64,000 nt of DNA from Alteromonas sp. CI.11.F.A3 (GTDB lineage: Bacteria > Pseudomonadota > Gammaproteobacteria > Enterobacterales > Alteromonadaceae). The stretch spans positions 2,232,001-2,296,000 of the forward strand of contig NZ_CP136708.1 of assembly GCF_032925565.1 (NCBI RefSeq). Reading direction: 5' to 3'. Shown piece after piece: positions 36,831-46,893 of this stretch (position 1 is its first letter; every line of letters starts with the position of its first letter). Below the pieces are notes generated by a model. The model was not told the DNA's origin and made no database searches. It saw only the letters and a program-made list of their open reading frames with translations. Position numbers and translations under genes: made by a program.

Positions 36831-39194
36831 ATGAAAAATAATATTGGGCTTGCCATCAGTGCACTGGCTCTATCTGTAAGCCAAGGGCTGCAAGCTCAGC
36901 AAGCTGACACGCTTGATACCATCGATGCAAATGACATAGAAGTCGTTGAGGTTACTGGAAATCAGCAAGCGCTAAACCCGTTAAACCCTGGCGACAATAC
37001 GCTAAGTGGTTTATTTGGCGCTGGGATGTCGGCAGCCGATACGCCACGAGCAGTAACGTCTTTATCGGCTGAAGCTATGGATGCGCTAAACATCAATACC
37101 TTACATGATATTGTTAAAGCCGCGCCGAACGCCTATGCATCTAGCGGTTTTGGTACGCCTAGCTTGCCTAGTATTCGTGGCCAGTTGGGGGAGCTATTCC
37201 AAGATGGTATACGTCGTCAGTCGGGTAACAACGGTTTTGGTTTACCGGTTTCTTTCAACAGTGTTGAACAATTAGATGTGGTTAAAGGTCCATCGCCAGT
37301 ACTTTTCGGTAGTACACAGCGAAATGGCGGCTTTGTGAATCTGCAAACCAAAACCGCCCCAACAGCAGGAACCGAAGGCAATATCACATTAAGAGCTGGG
37401 CGCTGGGATCAATATTCAGCGCAGCTTGATTATGGTACTGCCATTGAAGAAGGCAAAAGCGGTATTCGAGTAAGCGCTGAATGGTTAGATCACGATAGCT
37501 TCTTTGATTTTGCAGAGCGTGAAAGCAAAAACCTGTTCATTGCATATAGATACACACCGAGTAATGCTACAACCTGGGATATAAGCGCAGAATACTATGA
37601 TGCCGAGTACCCAGATATTGCAGGTATTAATCGCCCCACGCAAAACCTGATTGATAACAACCTTTATATAACAGGCCAAGGTGTACAAGCGAATGGCAGT
37701 ACCGTACCTGGTGCTGGCGCTATTATTTCGCCTACCGGTGAAGTGGTTATTCCCCGCAGCCAAGTTTATACCCATCCTGATGATATTAATGGCGCTGAGT
37801 CTGCCGTTCTTCGAAGCAACTTATCTCATCAGTTTTCAGACAGCCTTGTATTACGAAACATGACGTACTATCAGCACCTTACCCGTGAAGAGATTGCACA
37901 AAATAGTTTTGTAGAGATTATAGATGGTGCCGATGCGTTCGAGAATCGCACTGAATTAGATGTGGTTTGGAATGATAAGCAAACTACCACATTCGGTTTA
38001 GCGCTGCGTTACAACGATGTTTTAGGTTACAGCCAGTTTACGACTGAAGCTGACAGTCCAGTAGATTTAACTGGTCCGTTAAGTAATCGCGTAATTCCGT
38101 TAACCGATGCACAGAAAGCCCGCTTGGTTGAGCTTCGCCCCGGTATTTTTGTTTCACCTGGTGGACAGTACGATGTAGATGGCGATGGTGCAGGGGATTA
38201 CAATCTATCTGACACTACCGATTCAACCACCCTACAAACTGGCTTAGCGTTTCAGCAGCGCTCTCAATGGACAGAATCGTTTTCAACCATTGCCGGTGTT
38301 AGATTTGACTATTACGATGTAGAAGCGCGAGATCCGCTTGCTCCTGAAGGTGTCGTTGCGGCTTCTGACACTTATAACGATATACTTGAAAGCGTACAAC
38401 TAAGTGCGGTGTACAAGCTGACAAAATCACTTAATGCTTATGTGGCGTGGTCAGAAAATGATGCCACGTCTAATAGCATGGCTGGTGGCACCACACTTAC
38501 CAGTGCAAACGAAATCAACCCGCTAAACTTTGCCACTGAAAATACCCTTTATGAAGTAGGGCTCAAGTATTCTCCTGATAGTCATTGGTATGGTGAGGTA
38601 TCGGTGTTTGATCAGACACGTAGCCTACGTAACCGTGATGGTAGTAACAGTGGCGTAAAAACCAAAGGCGCTGAGCTACAAGTTTTCTACCAAGGGCAAG
38701 ATGTATGGGTAAATGCGGCATACAGTTATTTAGATGCACGCTTTGATGATTCGGCCTCTTTCCAAGATACCGCGCAAATCGCCGATGCTTTTGACGATAG
38801 CCGACCAGATATTATTGAAGGTAATGGTGTAGGGTCGCCGTCTTTTGCAGCGTTTGCTCCGTCTGACTCGTTAGTGCAGGGTATTCCATCGCAAATAGTG
38901 TCAATTAATGCTGGCTGGCAACTTACCGATGATTTACAAATTGGTGCCTCGGCCTTATACACTAAGTCGTTCCCACTCGACTTTCTACAAACCGTATTTA
39001 TTCGAGACCAAATCAACATTGATGTAAATGCCGATTATCAAGTTAGTGATGATATGCGCCTACGTGTTGATGTTATTAATATTACCGATGAAGAGAATTG
39101 GCAGCCTGTGTTTGAGGGGGGCTACTTCGGCGCTACCTTGGCTATGCCGAACACGCCTCGCCACGTTCAATTCACTATGCAATACGCGTTTTAA
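36831..39194 (+). CDS. TonB-dependent receptor heading the ynjBCD-like operon
   Basis: 787 residues from ATG 36831 (AAGG upstream; the product then has a signal peptide ending near QGLQAQQ). Plug at about 50-170 (DTPRAVTSLSAEAMDALNINTLHDIV, LPSIRGQLGELFQDGIRRQSG, LDVVKGPSPVLFGSTQRNGGFVNLQ). The barrel ends in Phe (HVQFTMQYAF). The RGQLGELFQDG variation and long loops differ from receptor 1. It is first in a run of eight same-strand genes with gaps under 25 bases; the downstream ABC transporter suggests it feeds its substrate to YnjB-like. No Fur box seen upstream, so the ligand may not be iron. Confidence 0.87.
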   Translation: MKNNIGLAISALALSVSQGLQAQQADTLDTIDANDIEVVEVTGNQQALNPLNPGDNTLSGLFGAGMSAADTPRAVTSLSAEAMDALNINTLHDIVKAAPNAYASSGFGTPSLPSIRGQLGELFQDGIRRQSGNNGFGLPVSFNSVEQLDVVKGPSPVLFGSTQRNGGFVNLQTKTAPTAGTEGNITLRAGRWDQYSAQLDYGTAIEEGKSGIRVSAEWLDHDSFFDFAERESKNLFIAYRYTPSNATTWDISAEYYDAEYPDIAGINRPTQNLIDNNLYITGQGVQANGSTVPGAGAIISPTGEVVIPRSQVYTHPDDINGAESAVLRSNLSHQFSDSLVLRNMTYYQHLTREEIAQNSFVEIIDGADAFENRTELDVVWNDKQTTTFGLALRYNDVLGYSQFTTEADSPVDLTGPLSNRVIPLTDAQKARLVELRPGIFVSPGGQYDVDGDGAGDYNLSDTTDSTTLQTGLAFQQRSQWTESFSTIAGVRFDYYDVEARDPLAPEGVVAASDTYNDILESVQLSAVYKLTKSLNAYVAWSENDATSNSMAGGTTLTSANEINPLNFATENTLYEVGLKYSPDSHWYGEVSVFDQTRSLRNRDGSNSGVKTKGAELQVFYQGQDVWVNAAYSYLDARFDDSASFQDTAQIADAFDDSRPDIIEGNGVGSPSFAAFAPSDSLVQGIPSQIVSINAGWQLTDDLQIGASALYTKSFPLDFLQTVFIRDQINIDVNADYQVSDDMRLRVDVINITDEENWQPVFEGGYFGATLAMPNTPRHVQFTMQYAF

Positions 39195-39214
39195 GCGCAA
39201 TTAAGGAATAAAAC

Positions 39215-41368
39215 ATGTTCAAGAAAATTGCACTTGTCGCCGTGTTGGTGGCTGCCGTTATTGGCTTTTTTTACTTTGATCTAAATACCTATCTTACCCT
39301 TGAAGGGTTGAAAGGGTCATTAGATACCTTCACACAACAAATTGAAGAAAACCCACTTGTGAGTATTGGTGTGTTCTTCGCGATTTATGTGGCAGTAACG
39401 GCTTTGTCGTTGCCTGGTGCAGCCATTCTTACCTTAGCCGCAGGTGCTTTATTTGGGCTGGTGCAAGGCTTTATTATTGTGTCTTTTGCTTCAAGCGTAG
39501 GGGCTACCGTAGCCTTTTTAGTTGCACGCTTTATTCTGCGCGATACGGTAAGAAAGCGTTTTGGCGAAAAGCTTAAAAAGATTGATGAAGGTGTTGAAAA
39601 GCAAGGTGCCTTTTACCTGTTCACGCTGCGTTTAGTTCCCGTGTTCCCGTTTTTTCTAATAAACCTATTAATGGGTTTAACATCTATTAAAACATGGACA
39701 TTCTACTGGGTAAGCCAAGTCGGTATGTTGGCTGGCACCGTGGTATACGTGAATGCGGGTACGCAGCTTGCGCAAATAGACAGCTTGTCGGGCATTGTAT
39801 CGCCGGGGCTTATTTTATCGTTTGTATTACTCGGTATATTCCCGTGGATTGCTAAGGCCATTGTGGCATTTGTTGAACGCCGCCGCGTTTACAAAGGCTA
39901 TAAAAAACCCGCTAAATTTGACAGAAATCTTATTGTTATTGGTGCTGGCGCGGGTGGCTTAGTCACCAGTTATATCGCTGCAGCGGTAAAAGCAAAAGTA
40001 ACGCTAGTGGAAGCCGGTGAAATGGGCGGTGACTGTTTGAACTATGGTTGCGTACCAAGTAAAGCCCTCATCAAAACTGCCAAAGTAGCTAACCAGATGC
40101 GTAACGCTGAAAATTACGGTTTGCACGGTGTTGAACCTACTATGTCTTTTAAAACAGTGATGCAGCGTGTGCATAACGTCATTGCTACGATTGCGCCAGT
40201 AGATAGTGTAGAGCGTTACACAGGTTTGGGTGTAGATGTAGTGAAAGGCTACGCAAAAATTATCGACCCTTGGACGGTAGAAATTAAGCAAAACGACGGC
40301 GGCATGCAAACCCTAACCACCAAAAGCATTGTCGTGGCGACAGGTGCAAGCCCATTTGTACCACCGTTGCCGGGTATTGAAGAGAGCGGCTATGTAACAT
40401 CTGATACTTTGTGGAGCCGTTTTGCTGAGTTAGATGAAACCCCTAAACGCATGATTGTATTAGGTGGCGGCCCAATTGGGTGTGAACTAGCACAAGCCTT
40501 CGCACGCTTAGGCAGTGAAGTAACCCAAGTTGAACGTGCACCGCACCTTATGGGCCGAGAAGACAAAGAAGTCGCTGAATTTTCAGAAGACGTACTCCGC
40601 GATAGTGGCGTGAACGTATTAACCAGCCACGACGCCCTTCGTTTTGAAAATAAAGATGGCGTTAAAACCCTTGTAGTCGCCAAAGACGGCAATGAAAGCG
40701 CGATTGAATATGATGAAGTCATCGTGGCGGTAGGGCGTAAAGCACGTCTTGACGGCTTTGGTTTAAAAGAGTTAGGCATTCAGTTTGATCGCACTATCGA
40801 AACCGATGAATACCTACAAACCTTAATGCCAAATATTTTTGCGGCGGGCGATGTAGTAGGGCCGTATCAGTTTACTCACGTTGCGGCACACCATGCATGG
40901 TATGCCGCGGTAAATGCCTTGTTTGGTACCTTCAAAAAATTCAAAGTAGATTACCGTGTTATCCCATGGACGACCTTTATCGACCCCGAAGTGGCACGGG
41001 TAGGCCTTAATGAAAACGATGCAGCAGAGCAGGGTATTGACGTTGAAGTAACTCGCTACGAGTTTGAAGAGCTTGATAGAGCCATTGCTGAGAGCGCAAT
41101 TAAAGGTTTCATTAAAGTACTTACTCCGCCGGGCAAGGATAAAATTTTAGGGGTAACCATTGTTTCTGAACACGCTGGTGATTTATTAGCAGAATTTGTA
41201 TTAGCCATGAAGCACGATTTGGGCTTAAACAAGTTACTCGGCACTATTCACGCGTACCCAACGTGGGCTGAAGGGGCTAAAAACACCGCAGGTACTTGGA
41301 AGCGTGCGAATAAACCAGAAAAGTTACTAAGCTATGTGGAAAAATTCCACACGTGGCGTCGTGGTTAA
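39215..41368 (+). CDS. TVP38/TMEM64 membrane domain fused to a mercuric-reductase-like flavin disulfide reductase
   Basis: 717 residues in two parts. Residues 1-225 are a DedA-like TVP38/TMEM64 membrane domain (FAIYVAVTALSLPGAAILTLAAGALFG, LRLVPVFPFFLINLLMGLTSI). Residues 236-710 are a class I pyridine-nucleotide disulfide oxidoreductase: FAD site VIGAGAGGLVTSYIA, redox pair in GGDCLNYGCVPSKALIK (Cys274/Cys279), NAD site MIVLGGGPIGCELAQAFARLG, FAAGDVVGPYQFTH, and the C-terminal dimer domain HAYPTWAEG. The vicinal-Cys tail of true MerA is not present and there is no HMA domain. Such fusions exist in gammaproteobacteria; the substrate is not known. Second gene of the operon. Confidence 0.9.
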   Translation: MFKKIALVAVLVAAVIGFFYFDLNTYLTLEGLKGSLDTFTQQIEENPLVSIGVFFAIYVAVTALSLPGAAILTLAAGALFGLVQGFIIVSFASSVGATVAFLVARFILRDTVRKRFGEKLKKIDEGVEKQGAFYLFTLRLVPVFPFFLINLLMGLTSIKTWTFYWVSQVGMLAGTVVYVNAGTQLAQIDSLSGIVSPGLILSFVLLGIFPWIAKAIVAFVERRRVYKGYKKPAKFDRNLIVIGAGAGGLVTSYIAAAVKAKVTLVEAGEMGGDCLNYGCVPSKALIKTAKVANQMRNAENYGLHGVEPTMSFKTVMQRVHNVIATIAPVDSVERYTGLGVDVVKGYAKIIDPWTVEIKQNDGGMQTLTTKSIVVATGASPFVPPLPGIEESGYVTSDTLWSRFAELDETPKRMIVLGGGPIGCELAQAFARLGSEVTQVERAPHLMGREDKEVAEFSEDVLRDSGVNVLTSHDALRFENKDGVKTLVVAKDGNESAIEYDEVIVAVGRKARLDGFGLKELGIQFDRTIETDEYLQTLMPNIFAAGDVVGPYQFTHVAAHHAWYAAVNALFGTFKKFKVDYRVIPWTTFIDPEVARVGLNENDAAEQGIDVEVTRYEFEELDRAIAESAIKGFIKVLTPPGKDKILGVTIVSEHAGDLLAEFVLAMKHDLGLNKLLGTIHAYPTWAEGAKNTAGTWKRANKPEKLLSYVEKFHTWRRG

Positions 41369-41384
41369 TAAGCGAGTAAATATT

Positions 41385-42314
41385 ATGTTTCCTATTAATG
41401 CGATAAAGCTAAAAAAAACAGCGCTAGAGTCAACCTTAGCGTCAAGGTTAGCTTCATATGCAATGGGTGCGTTACTACTGGTTATGCCAGTGGTAGCTCA
41501 CGCTGAAGCTTCTCTACACCAACCCTTTTCAGCAATGCTAGCTAAATACGTTGTGCCTATTAACCCTGTTGATAAAGGCAGGGGGGATGGAGAGGCGGAC
41601 TTGCAAGGTATAAGCTCTAAAGGCACGAGCACACAAGTTGTTTATTCGGGCTTTAAATCGTCTCAAACTGAACTCACTGCTTATCTAAAGAGCTTATCAG
41701 CAGTGTCACAAGATACGTTTGAACAGTGGGATCAAAACACGCAGTTAGCGTTTTTAATTAATGCGTACAATGCGTATACCATCGATTTAATATTAACTCG
41801 CTACCCTGATTTAACCTCTATTCGTGACATTGGGGGTTTCTTTTCGTCACCATGGAAACAAGAGTTTGCTGTGTTATTGGGTAAAAAACGCAGCCTTGAT
41901 GATATAGAGCACGGGCTCATTCGTGAAAAGGGTGTGTATAACGAACCTCGTATTCACTTTGCGGTAAACTGCGCGAGTATTGGTTGCCCTGCATTACGTG
42001 AAGAAGCCTATGTGGGCGATAAGTTAGATGAACAATTAGAACAGCAAACCGTTCGTTTCTTATCTGACAATAGCCGCAACTATTACGATGGGAATACGCT
42101 ACACATTTCGAAAATTTTCAGTTGGTATAAAGACGACTTCGAAATGAAATGGCGTGATTCATCAAGCCTCAATGGGTTTCTTGCTCATTATGGCAGTGCA
42201 TTATCATCCAACGATGGTAAGTCACTTGATAACGATGACATAAAAGCGATTAAGTCTGGTAATAGCGAAATTGAGTTTTTGGATTACAACTGGGCATTGA
42301 ATGACCAAGAGTAA
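41385..42314 (+). CDS. DUF547 protein, periplasmic
   Basis: 309 residues from ATG 41385, which puts the signal peptide (ASYAMGALLLVMPVVAHAEA, cleaved near 43) near the N terminus. A longer reading from 41334 overlaps the reductase gene. DUF547 motifs: AFLINAYNAYTIDLIL, FFSSPWKQEFAVLLGKKRSLDDIEHGLIR, RIHFAVNCASIGCPALREEAY and ISKIFSWYKDDF. The Cys-containing NCASIGCPAL and His suggest a cysteine-based active site, but the function is unknown. It overlaps the next gene by 14 bases. Confidence 0.85.
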   Translation: MFPINAIKLKKTALESTLASRLASYAMGALLLVMPVVAHAEASLHQPFSAMLAKYVVPINPVDKGRGDGEADLQGISSKGTSTQVVYSGFKSSQTELTAYLKSLSAVSQDTFEQWDQNTQLAFLINAYNAYTIDLILTRYPDLTSIRDIGGFFSSPWKQEFAVLLGKKRSLDDIEHGLIREKGVYNEPRIHFAVNCASIGCPALREEAYVGDKLDEQLEQQTVRFLSDNSRNYYDGNTLHISKIFSWYKDDFEMKWRDSSSLNGFLAHYGSALSSNDGKSLDNDDIKAIKSGNSEIEFLDYNWALNDQE

Positions 42315-43725
42315 TTTAATGTTAGCGGCGTTAGGCAGTTTGTTTCGTCTAACGCCACTGTGCCTGTTTACTACCCCAACTGTAAAACCAAGATCGACTG
42401 TAAATGTACAATCAGTTATTCATGTAGCAGTTCAAGTGACAGGCCTCTTAAAAACCGTATTTACCGCAATAGCCGTCGCCATGCTTGCAACGGCGTTAGC
42501 TTATGGATCGGAAGCTGCACAATCGCTAGGTCAAATAAACCCTGAAGTTCAAACAAGCACTCGACTAAAAGGCCAGCCTCAAAATCAATCACCAGCTTCT
42601 AATCAAAAGCTAGGCGATTCGCCTACCGTGCAGTTTCATGCGTGGGGCGGCAGTGCCCAAGTGAATGGATATATTCAGTGGGTAGGCCAGCAAGTAAGTG
42701 ACCAATATAATATTACCTTGAACCATGTGAAACTAGCCGATACCAGCGATGCGGTATCTCGGGTACTCGCTGAAAAAGCGGCGGGTAACAACAACCAAGG
42801 TAGCGTTAACTTAATTTGGATTAATGGCGAAAATTTTGCTGCCATGAAACGCCACGATTTATTATTGAAAGACTGGGCTAATAGCATTCCTAATTTTGCC
42901 CTCACGAACCCGGCTCGTAACCCTGCTATGATCACCGATTTTGGTATTGCTACCGACGGGCAAGAAGCACCGTGGGGCAAGGCATCTATGGTATTTTATT
43001 ATAATAATCAGTTTGTAGAAAATCCTCCGCTCAATATTCATGAATTACTTGCCTTTGCCAATCAATACCCGGGTCGATTTACTTACCCATTACCCAACGA
43101 TTATTTAGGCATCAGCTTTTTAAAGTATGCGGCCATAGCGTTAAATCAAGATCATCAAGACTTGCTGTATAAGCCGGTAACTGACAACGCATTAACGAAA
43201 ATCATCCCCGTGCTTTTTGAATATTTAGATGCGTTACACCCTCTGATGTATAAAGAGGGGGACTATATGGTACGCCAAGCTTCGCAACTTCAGCGTTTAA
43301 TGGGAACCAGCGAATTATTGTTGGCATTTTCGTTTACCGCCGCCGAAATACCCAGTGCAGTAAACCGATTTGACTTACCTAAAAGCATTCGCACTTACGC
43401 GATGCAAGATGGCAGCTTAGCGAACGTGCATTTTATCGGCATTACCTATAACACCGAAAATGTTGCAGCGGCTAAGCAAGTGGTGGATTTTTTATTATCT
43501 CCTCAAGCACAAGCAAAAAAGCAGCAGTTGGCGGTATGGGGTGACGATTCAGTACTTGATTTTTCCATGCTAGCTGCCCACGACAAAGCGTTGTTTAAAC
43601 CCATATCACACCATGCTTCTGCACTTAACAAAGAAAAGACAGTACCACTTTTCGCTGAACCTCATAGCAGTTGGACAGATGCGATACGACAAGCGTGGTT
43701 TGCACGCTATGGTGAGCGTTTCTGA
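42301..43725 (+). CDS. YnjB-like ABC transporter substrate-binding protein
   Basis: 474 residues. The ATG at 42301 lies inside the end of DUF547; a later start is possible, as the first 40 residues are unusual before the hydrophobic segment VFTAIAVAMLATALAYG (about 55-70). The mature part starts with VQFHAWGGSAQVNGYIQWVGQQVSDQYNI, like E. coli YnjB, and shows a bilobal binding-protein pattern (VNLIWINGENFAAMKRHDLL, APWGKASMVFYYNNQ, NRFDLPKSIRTYAMQDGSLANVHFIGI). It belongs with the ThiB/AfuA-type proteins. The ligand of YnjB is not established. The stop overlaps the permease ATG by one base. Confidence 0.85.
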   Translation: MTKSNLMLAALGSLFRLTPLCLFTTPTVKPRSTVNVQSVIHVAVQVTGLLKTVFTAIAVAMLATALAYGSEAAQSLGQINPEVQTSTRLKGQPQNQSPASNQKLGDSPTVQFHAWGGSAQVNGYIQWVGQQVSDQYNITLNHVKLADTSDAVSRVLAEKAAGNNNQGSVNLIWINGENFAAMKRHDLLLKDWANSIPNFALTNPARNPAMITDFGIATDGQEAPWGKASMVFYYNNQFVENPPLNIHELLAFANQYPGRFTYPLPNDYLGISFLKYAAIALNQDHQDLLYKPVTDNALTKIIPVLFEYLDALHPLMYKEGDYMVRQASQLQRLMGTSELLLAFSFTAAEIPSAVNRFDLPKSIRTYAMQDGSLANVHFIGITYNTENVAAAKQVVDFLLSPQAQAKKQQLAVWGDDSVLDFSMLAAHDKALFKPISHHASALNKEKTVPLFAEPHSSWTDAIRQAWFARYGERF

Positions 43726-45608
43726 TGTCGGTTCTAATGTCTGTGCTTTCACGAACTCAATGGCTTCGCAGCATGACGCTTTTTCAACGTATAACGGTGA
43801 TTGTACGGGTGTTACTTATTTTGCTGTTAAGCCTGCCGGTATTGGCGGGGCTAATTGGCGTGGTGTTACCTGCCTTTGGTTATTTTCCGGCACTGGATGC
43901 TCATCATTTTACCTTCAGTGTTTTTGCTCAGCTATTTGCGATAGATGGCATGGGTAAAATGGCATTGTTATCGTTTTCCACCGGCTTATTAGCCACCATG
44001 ATTTCCGTTGCGAGTGCCTTTTTGCTCTTGGCGGTGTTTTATCGTTCATCCTATTTAAACAAGCTACAAACTTGGTTAAGTCCGCTATTAGTCTTGCCCC
44101 ATGCGGCTGCGGCCATTGCGCTGTTGTTTGTACTTTCACCTTCAGGCTTCTTTTCGAGCATTGTTACAAATGTGAGTAACATACTAAGTAGTATAGGGAT
44201 AAGTGAAGCAACAAATGTAGATGGCGCCAGCACACTATTGCCGCCGATGTGGGCATTTCCGTACGACAGTTACGGTATATCTATTATTATTGCGTTGGCA
44301 CTTAAAGAACTGCCTTTTGTGTTTTTAATGGCAGTAAGTGTGATGTCGCAGCCACACGTTAAACGTAAGTTAGACGGTTATTTTAATAGTGCAACGGCGC
44401 TAGGATACTCGCCGGTAACCGTGTTCTTTAAAACCGTTTTCCCCATCGTGTATCCCCAAGTACGTTTACCTATATTGGCGGTGTTAGCTTATGCTACGGC
44501 GAATGTGGAAATTCCTTTATTGTTAGGCCCCAATAACCCGCCCACGTTAGCCGTGGCGGTAGTGCAATGGTTTAATCATGTAGATTTGTCGATGCGCTTT
44601 CAGGCATCGGCGGCTGCATTGCTTCAAGTCGCTGTAACTTTAGTGGCTATTAGTGTATGGATAGTGGGTGAAAAAGTAGCGAAGCATACACAAGTTCGCT
44701 TCTATTCAAATGGGCATCGGCATACAGGGCAAACTCTTAGCACCATAGTCGCCTACGCCATAGTGGCCATTTATACGCTGCTAATACTCTCGATAATCAT
44801 CAGCACGATATTGTGGTCTGTTGCTACCTTTTGGCAGTTTCCAGCTTTTTTACCAGAAGGTTTTACTTTGCTGCATTGGAAAACCACGCTTGCTGCGCTG
44901 GCCGAACCTTTCAACAATACCGTATTGCTTGCTGTGTTAGTGAGCGGTTTTTCGGTGATAGTGGCTACATTGGCGTTAGAAGCAGAATCTTTAAACGGCA
45001 ATAGCGGCAATATCGCGGATAACGGGCATAAAAGTAATCCCTCATCTTACTTTAACGGTTGGGCAGGGGCGTTGCTGTCACTTACTTTGTTTTTACCACT
45101 GCTAGTACCAGGCGTCGCCTTCTTATATGGCCTAGTATGGTTTCAATTAGCCTATTTCAACGAGGCAGTGTGGTTTCATTTGTTTATTAGCCACCTTGTG
45201 TATGTTTTGCCTTATGTGTTTATTTCGTTAGCGGTGGCTTATCGTAAGTTTGACCCTAGATATATTCAAGTTGCCTACGGCATGGGAAAAACGCCATGGC
45301 AGGTGTTTGTAAAAATAAAACTACCCTTATTGTTTGCTCCCATGCTGGTGGCTTATGCGTTAGGGCTTGCCATTAGTTTTAGCCAATATTTGCCTACCTT
45401 ACTAAGTACCGGTGGGCGTATTGCTACCGTTACTACAGAAGCGGTGGCAGCGGCTTCGGGCAGCAGTGCTAGGTTAACAGCGGTGTACGTGATAGTACAA
45501 ACGCTTATGCCCTTACTAGGCTTTATATTGGCGTGGTGGCTACCCACAATTTGTTTTAACCCGATGGGGCGCTATACGCTTCTGCAAACAAGGAAATCGA
45601 AATTATGA
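43725..45608 (+). CDS. YnjC-like ABC transporter permease, two fused domains
   Basis: 627 residues, longer than E. coli YnjC (511). About 12 membrane segments in two homologous halves, each with a BPD-transporter EAA-like loop: YFNSATALGYSPVTVFFKTVFPIVYPQVRLPIL in the first half and KFDPRYIQVAYGMGKTPWQVFVKIKLPLLF in the second. Fused permeases of this kind occur in thiamine (ThiP) and ferric-iron (FbpB) transporters. It overlaps its neighbours on both sides (1 base with ynjB-like, 4 bases with ynjD-like), so the operon is translationally coupled. Confidence 0.88.
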   Translation: MSVLMSVLSRTQWLRSMTLFQRITVIVRVLLILLLSLPVLAGLIGVVLPAFGYFPALDAHHFTFSVFAQLFAIDGMGKMALLSFSTGLLATMISVASAFLLLAVFYRSSYLNKLQTWLSPLLVLPHAAAAIALLFVLSPSGFFSSIVTNVSNILSSIGISEATNVDGASTLLPPMWAFPYDSYGISIIIALALKELPFVFLMAVSVMSQPHVKRKLDGYFNSATALGYSPVTVFFKTVFPIVYPQVRLPILAVLAYATANVEIPLLLGPNNPPTLAVAVVQWFNHVDLSMRFQASAAALLQVAVTLVAISVWIVGEKVAKHTQVRFYSNGHRHTGQTLSTIVAYAIVAIYTLLILSIIISTILWSVATFWQFPAFLPEGFTLLHWKTTLAALAEPFNNTVLLAVLVSGFSVIVATLALEAESLNGNSGNIADNGHKSNPSSYFNGWAGALLSLTLFLPLLVPGVAFLYGLVWFQLAYFNEAVWFHLFISHLVYVLPYVFISLAVAYRKFDPRYIQVAYGMGKTPWQVFVKIKLPLLFAPMLVAYALGLAISFSQYLPTLLSTGGRIATVTTEAVAAASGSSARLTAVYVIVQTLMPLLGFILAWWLPTICFNPMGRYTLLQTRKSKL

Positions 45609-46240
45609 CCTTGAAGTTAGATAGGGTGAGTTTGTTTCGATACACAGATACCTTGCTTTCACTCGATGAAGTAATCAACCCTGGCGAAGTGCTGTCTATC
45701 ATGGGGCCAAGCGGCTCTGGCAAATCGACCTTATTGAACGCGATTGCCGGGCAGTTAACTGCGCCTTTTTCCATGACAGGAAGTATATACATTAATGATA
45801 AGTGCATTGATGACATGCCAGCTCATAAACGTGGGGTAGGCGTGCTATATCAAGATCCTTTGCTTTTTGAACATATGACTGTTGGGCAAAATATTGCGTT
45901 TGCATTGCCTTCTAGTGCGCTTAATAAAACGCAGCGCGAGCAACGGGTTAGTGAAATGTTAGTCGAAGTGGGGCTTAACGATTTACAACACAGACCCGTA
46001 CAGACCTTATCAGGCGGGCAACAGGCGCGTATCGCGTTGTTACGAACTTTGGCTGCGGCACCAAGTGTGGTGTTACTCGATGAGCCATTTAGTAAATTAG
46101 ATGCTACCACCAAAACTCAAATGCGAACCTGGGTATTCGGTCAGCTTAAAGCTCGTGGGCTACCTACTTTGTTAGTTACGCACGACAATGAAGACGTAGA
46201 AGCTGCCCAAGGGCAATTAATAGAGATAGAAACATGTTAG
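45605..46240 (+). CDS. YnjD-like ABC transporter ATP-binding protein
   Basis: 211 residues (E. coli YnjD 217). Walker A GPSGSGKST at 34-42, Q-loop YQDPLLF, signature LSGGQQARIALLR, Walker B VVLLDEPFSKLD and the switch His in LLVTHDNEDVEAA are all present. The short single-domain form without a C-terminal regulatory extension matches YnjD and ThiQ. The ATG overlaps the permease stop (ATGA) and the stop overlaps the next gene by seven bases. Confidence 0.93.
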   Translation: MTLKLDRVSLFRYTDTLLSLDEVINPGEVLSIMGPSGSGKSTLLNAIAGQLTAPFSMTGSIYINDKCIDDMPAHKRGVGVLYQDPLLFEHMTVGQNIAFALPSSALNKTQREQRVSEMLVEVGLNDLQHRPVQTLSGGQQARIALLRTLAAAPSVVLLDEPFSKLDATTKTQMRTWVFGQLKARGLPTLLVTHDNEDVEAAQGQLIEIETC

Positions 46241-46893
46241 ACGCTAAAGTTACGCCTTATATAAAGCCGCTGTTAAGGCCCATGATAGTGGCGCTTAGCA
46301 AAGCCTGCGTTACCCCAAATCAAGTTACCTTGGCTGGTTTTGTTATTGGTATGTTGGCGGTTCCTGCCATTATTAATGGGTGGTGGGTATTGGCGTTCAT
46401 TTGTATCATAGCGAACCGAGTATTCGACGGTATAGATGGCGAACTTGCTCGCTTTCAGCAAAGTAGCAGTAGTGCAGGTGGCTTTTTAGATATTTGTTTA
46501 GACTTTCTATTTTACGCGGCAGTACCGTTAGCATTTGGAATTGCAAACCCTAGTGAATGGGGCGTACCTGCGTTAGTGCTAATGGCCGCGTTTGTAGGAA
46601 CGGGCAGTAGCTTTTTGGCCTTCGCCGTCGCCGCAGAAAAATTTAATATAGAAAAACCACAGTTCAAGAATAAGAGTTTTTATTATATGCAGGGGCTCAC
46701 CGAAGGCACCGAAACCATACTCTTGTTTTTAGCATTTTGTACATGGCCGGCATATTTTCCGGTGTTGGCTTATGTTTTCGCGGCAGCATGTGGCATTACC
46801 ATCATAACCCGAGTTTACAGTGGTTTTACCACCCTTAAAGCCGTAGAAGGCATTGATGACTACTGTAGTAACAAAGAAAAAGAGAAGTCATAG
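46234..46893 (+). CDS. CDP-alcohol phosphatidyltransferase family protein (YnjF-like)
   Basis: 219 residues with about six membrane segments. The complete active-site motif is seen as DG-EL-AR, eight residues, G, three residues, D, three residues, D (FDGIDGELARFQQSSSSAGGFLDICLDF). Members move a phosphoalcohol onto or from CDP-lipid. In E. coli ynjF also lies next to ynjBCD-ynjE, and the same order here supports a functional link to the transporter. Neither substrate is known. The stop overlaps the next start by one base. Confidence 0.9.
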   Translation: MLDAKVTPYIKPLLRPMIVALSKACVTPNQVTLAGFVIGMLAVPAIINGWWVLAFICIIANRVFDGIDGELARFQQSSSSAGGFLDICLDFLFYAAVPLAFGIANPSEWGVPALVLMAAFVGTGSSFLAFAVAAEKFNIEKPQFKNKSFYYMQGLTEGTETILLFLAFCTWPAYFPVLAYVFAAACGITIITRVYSGFTTLKAVEGIDDYCSNKEKEKS

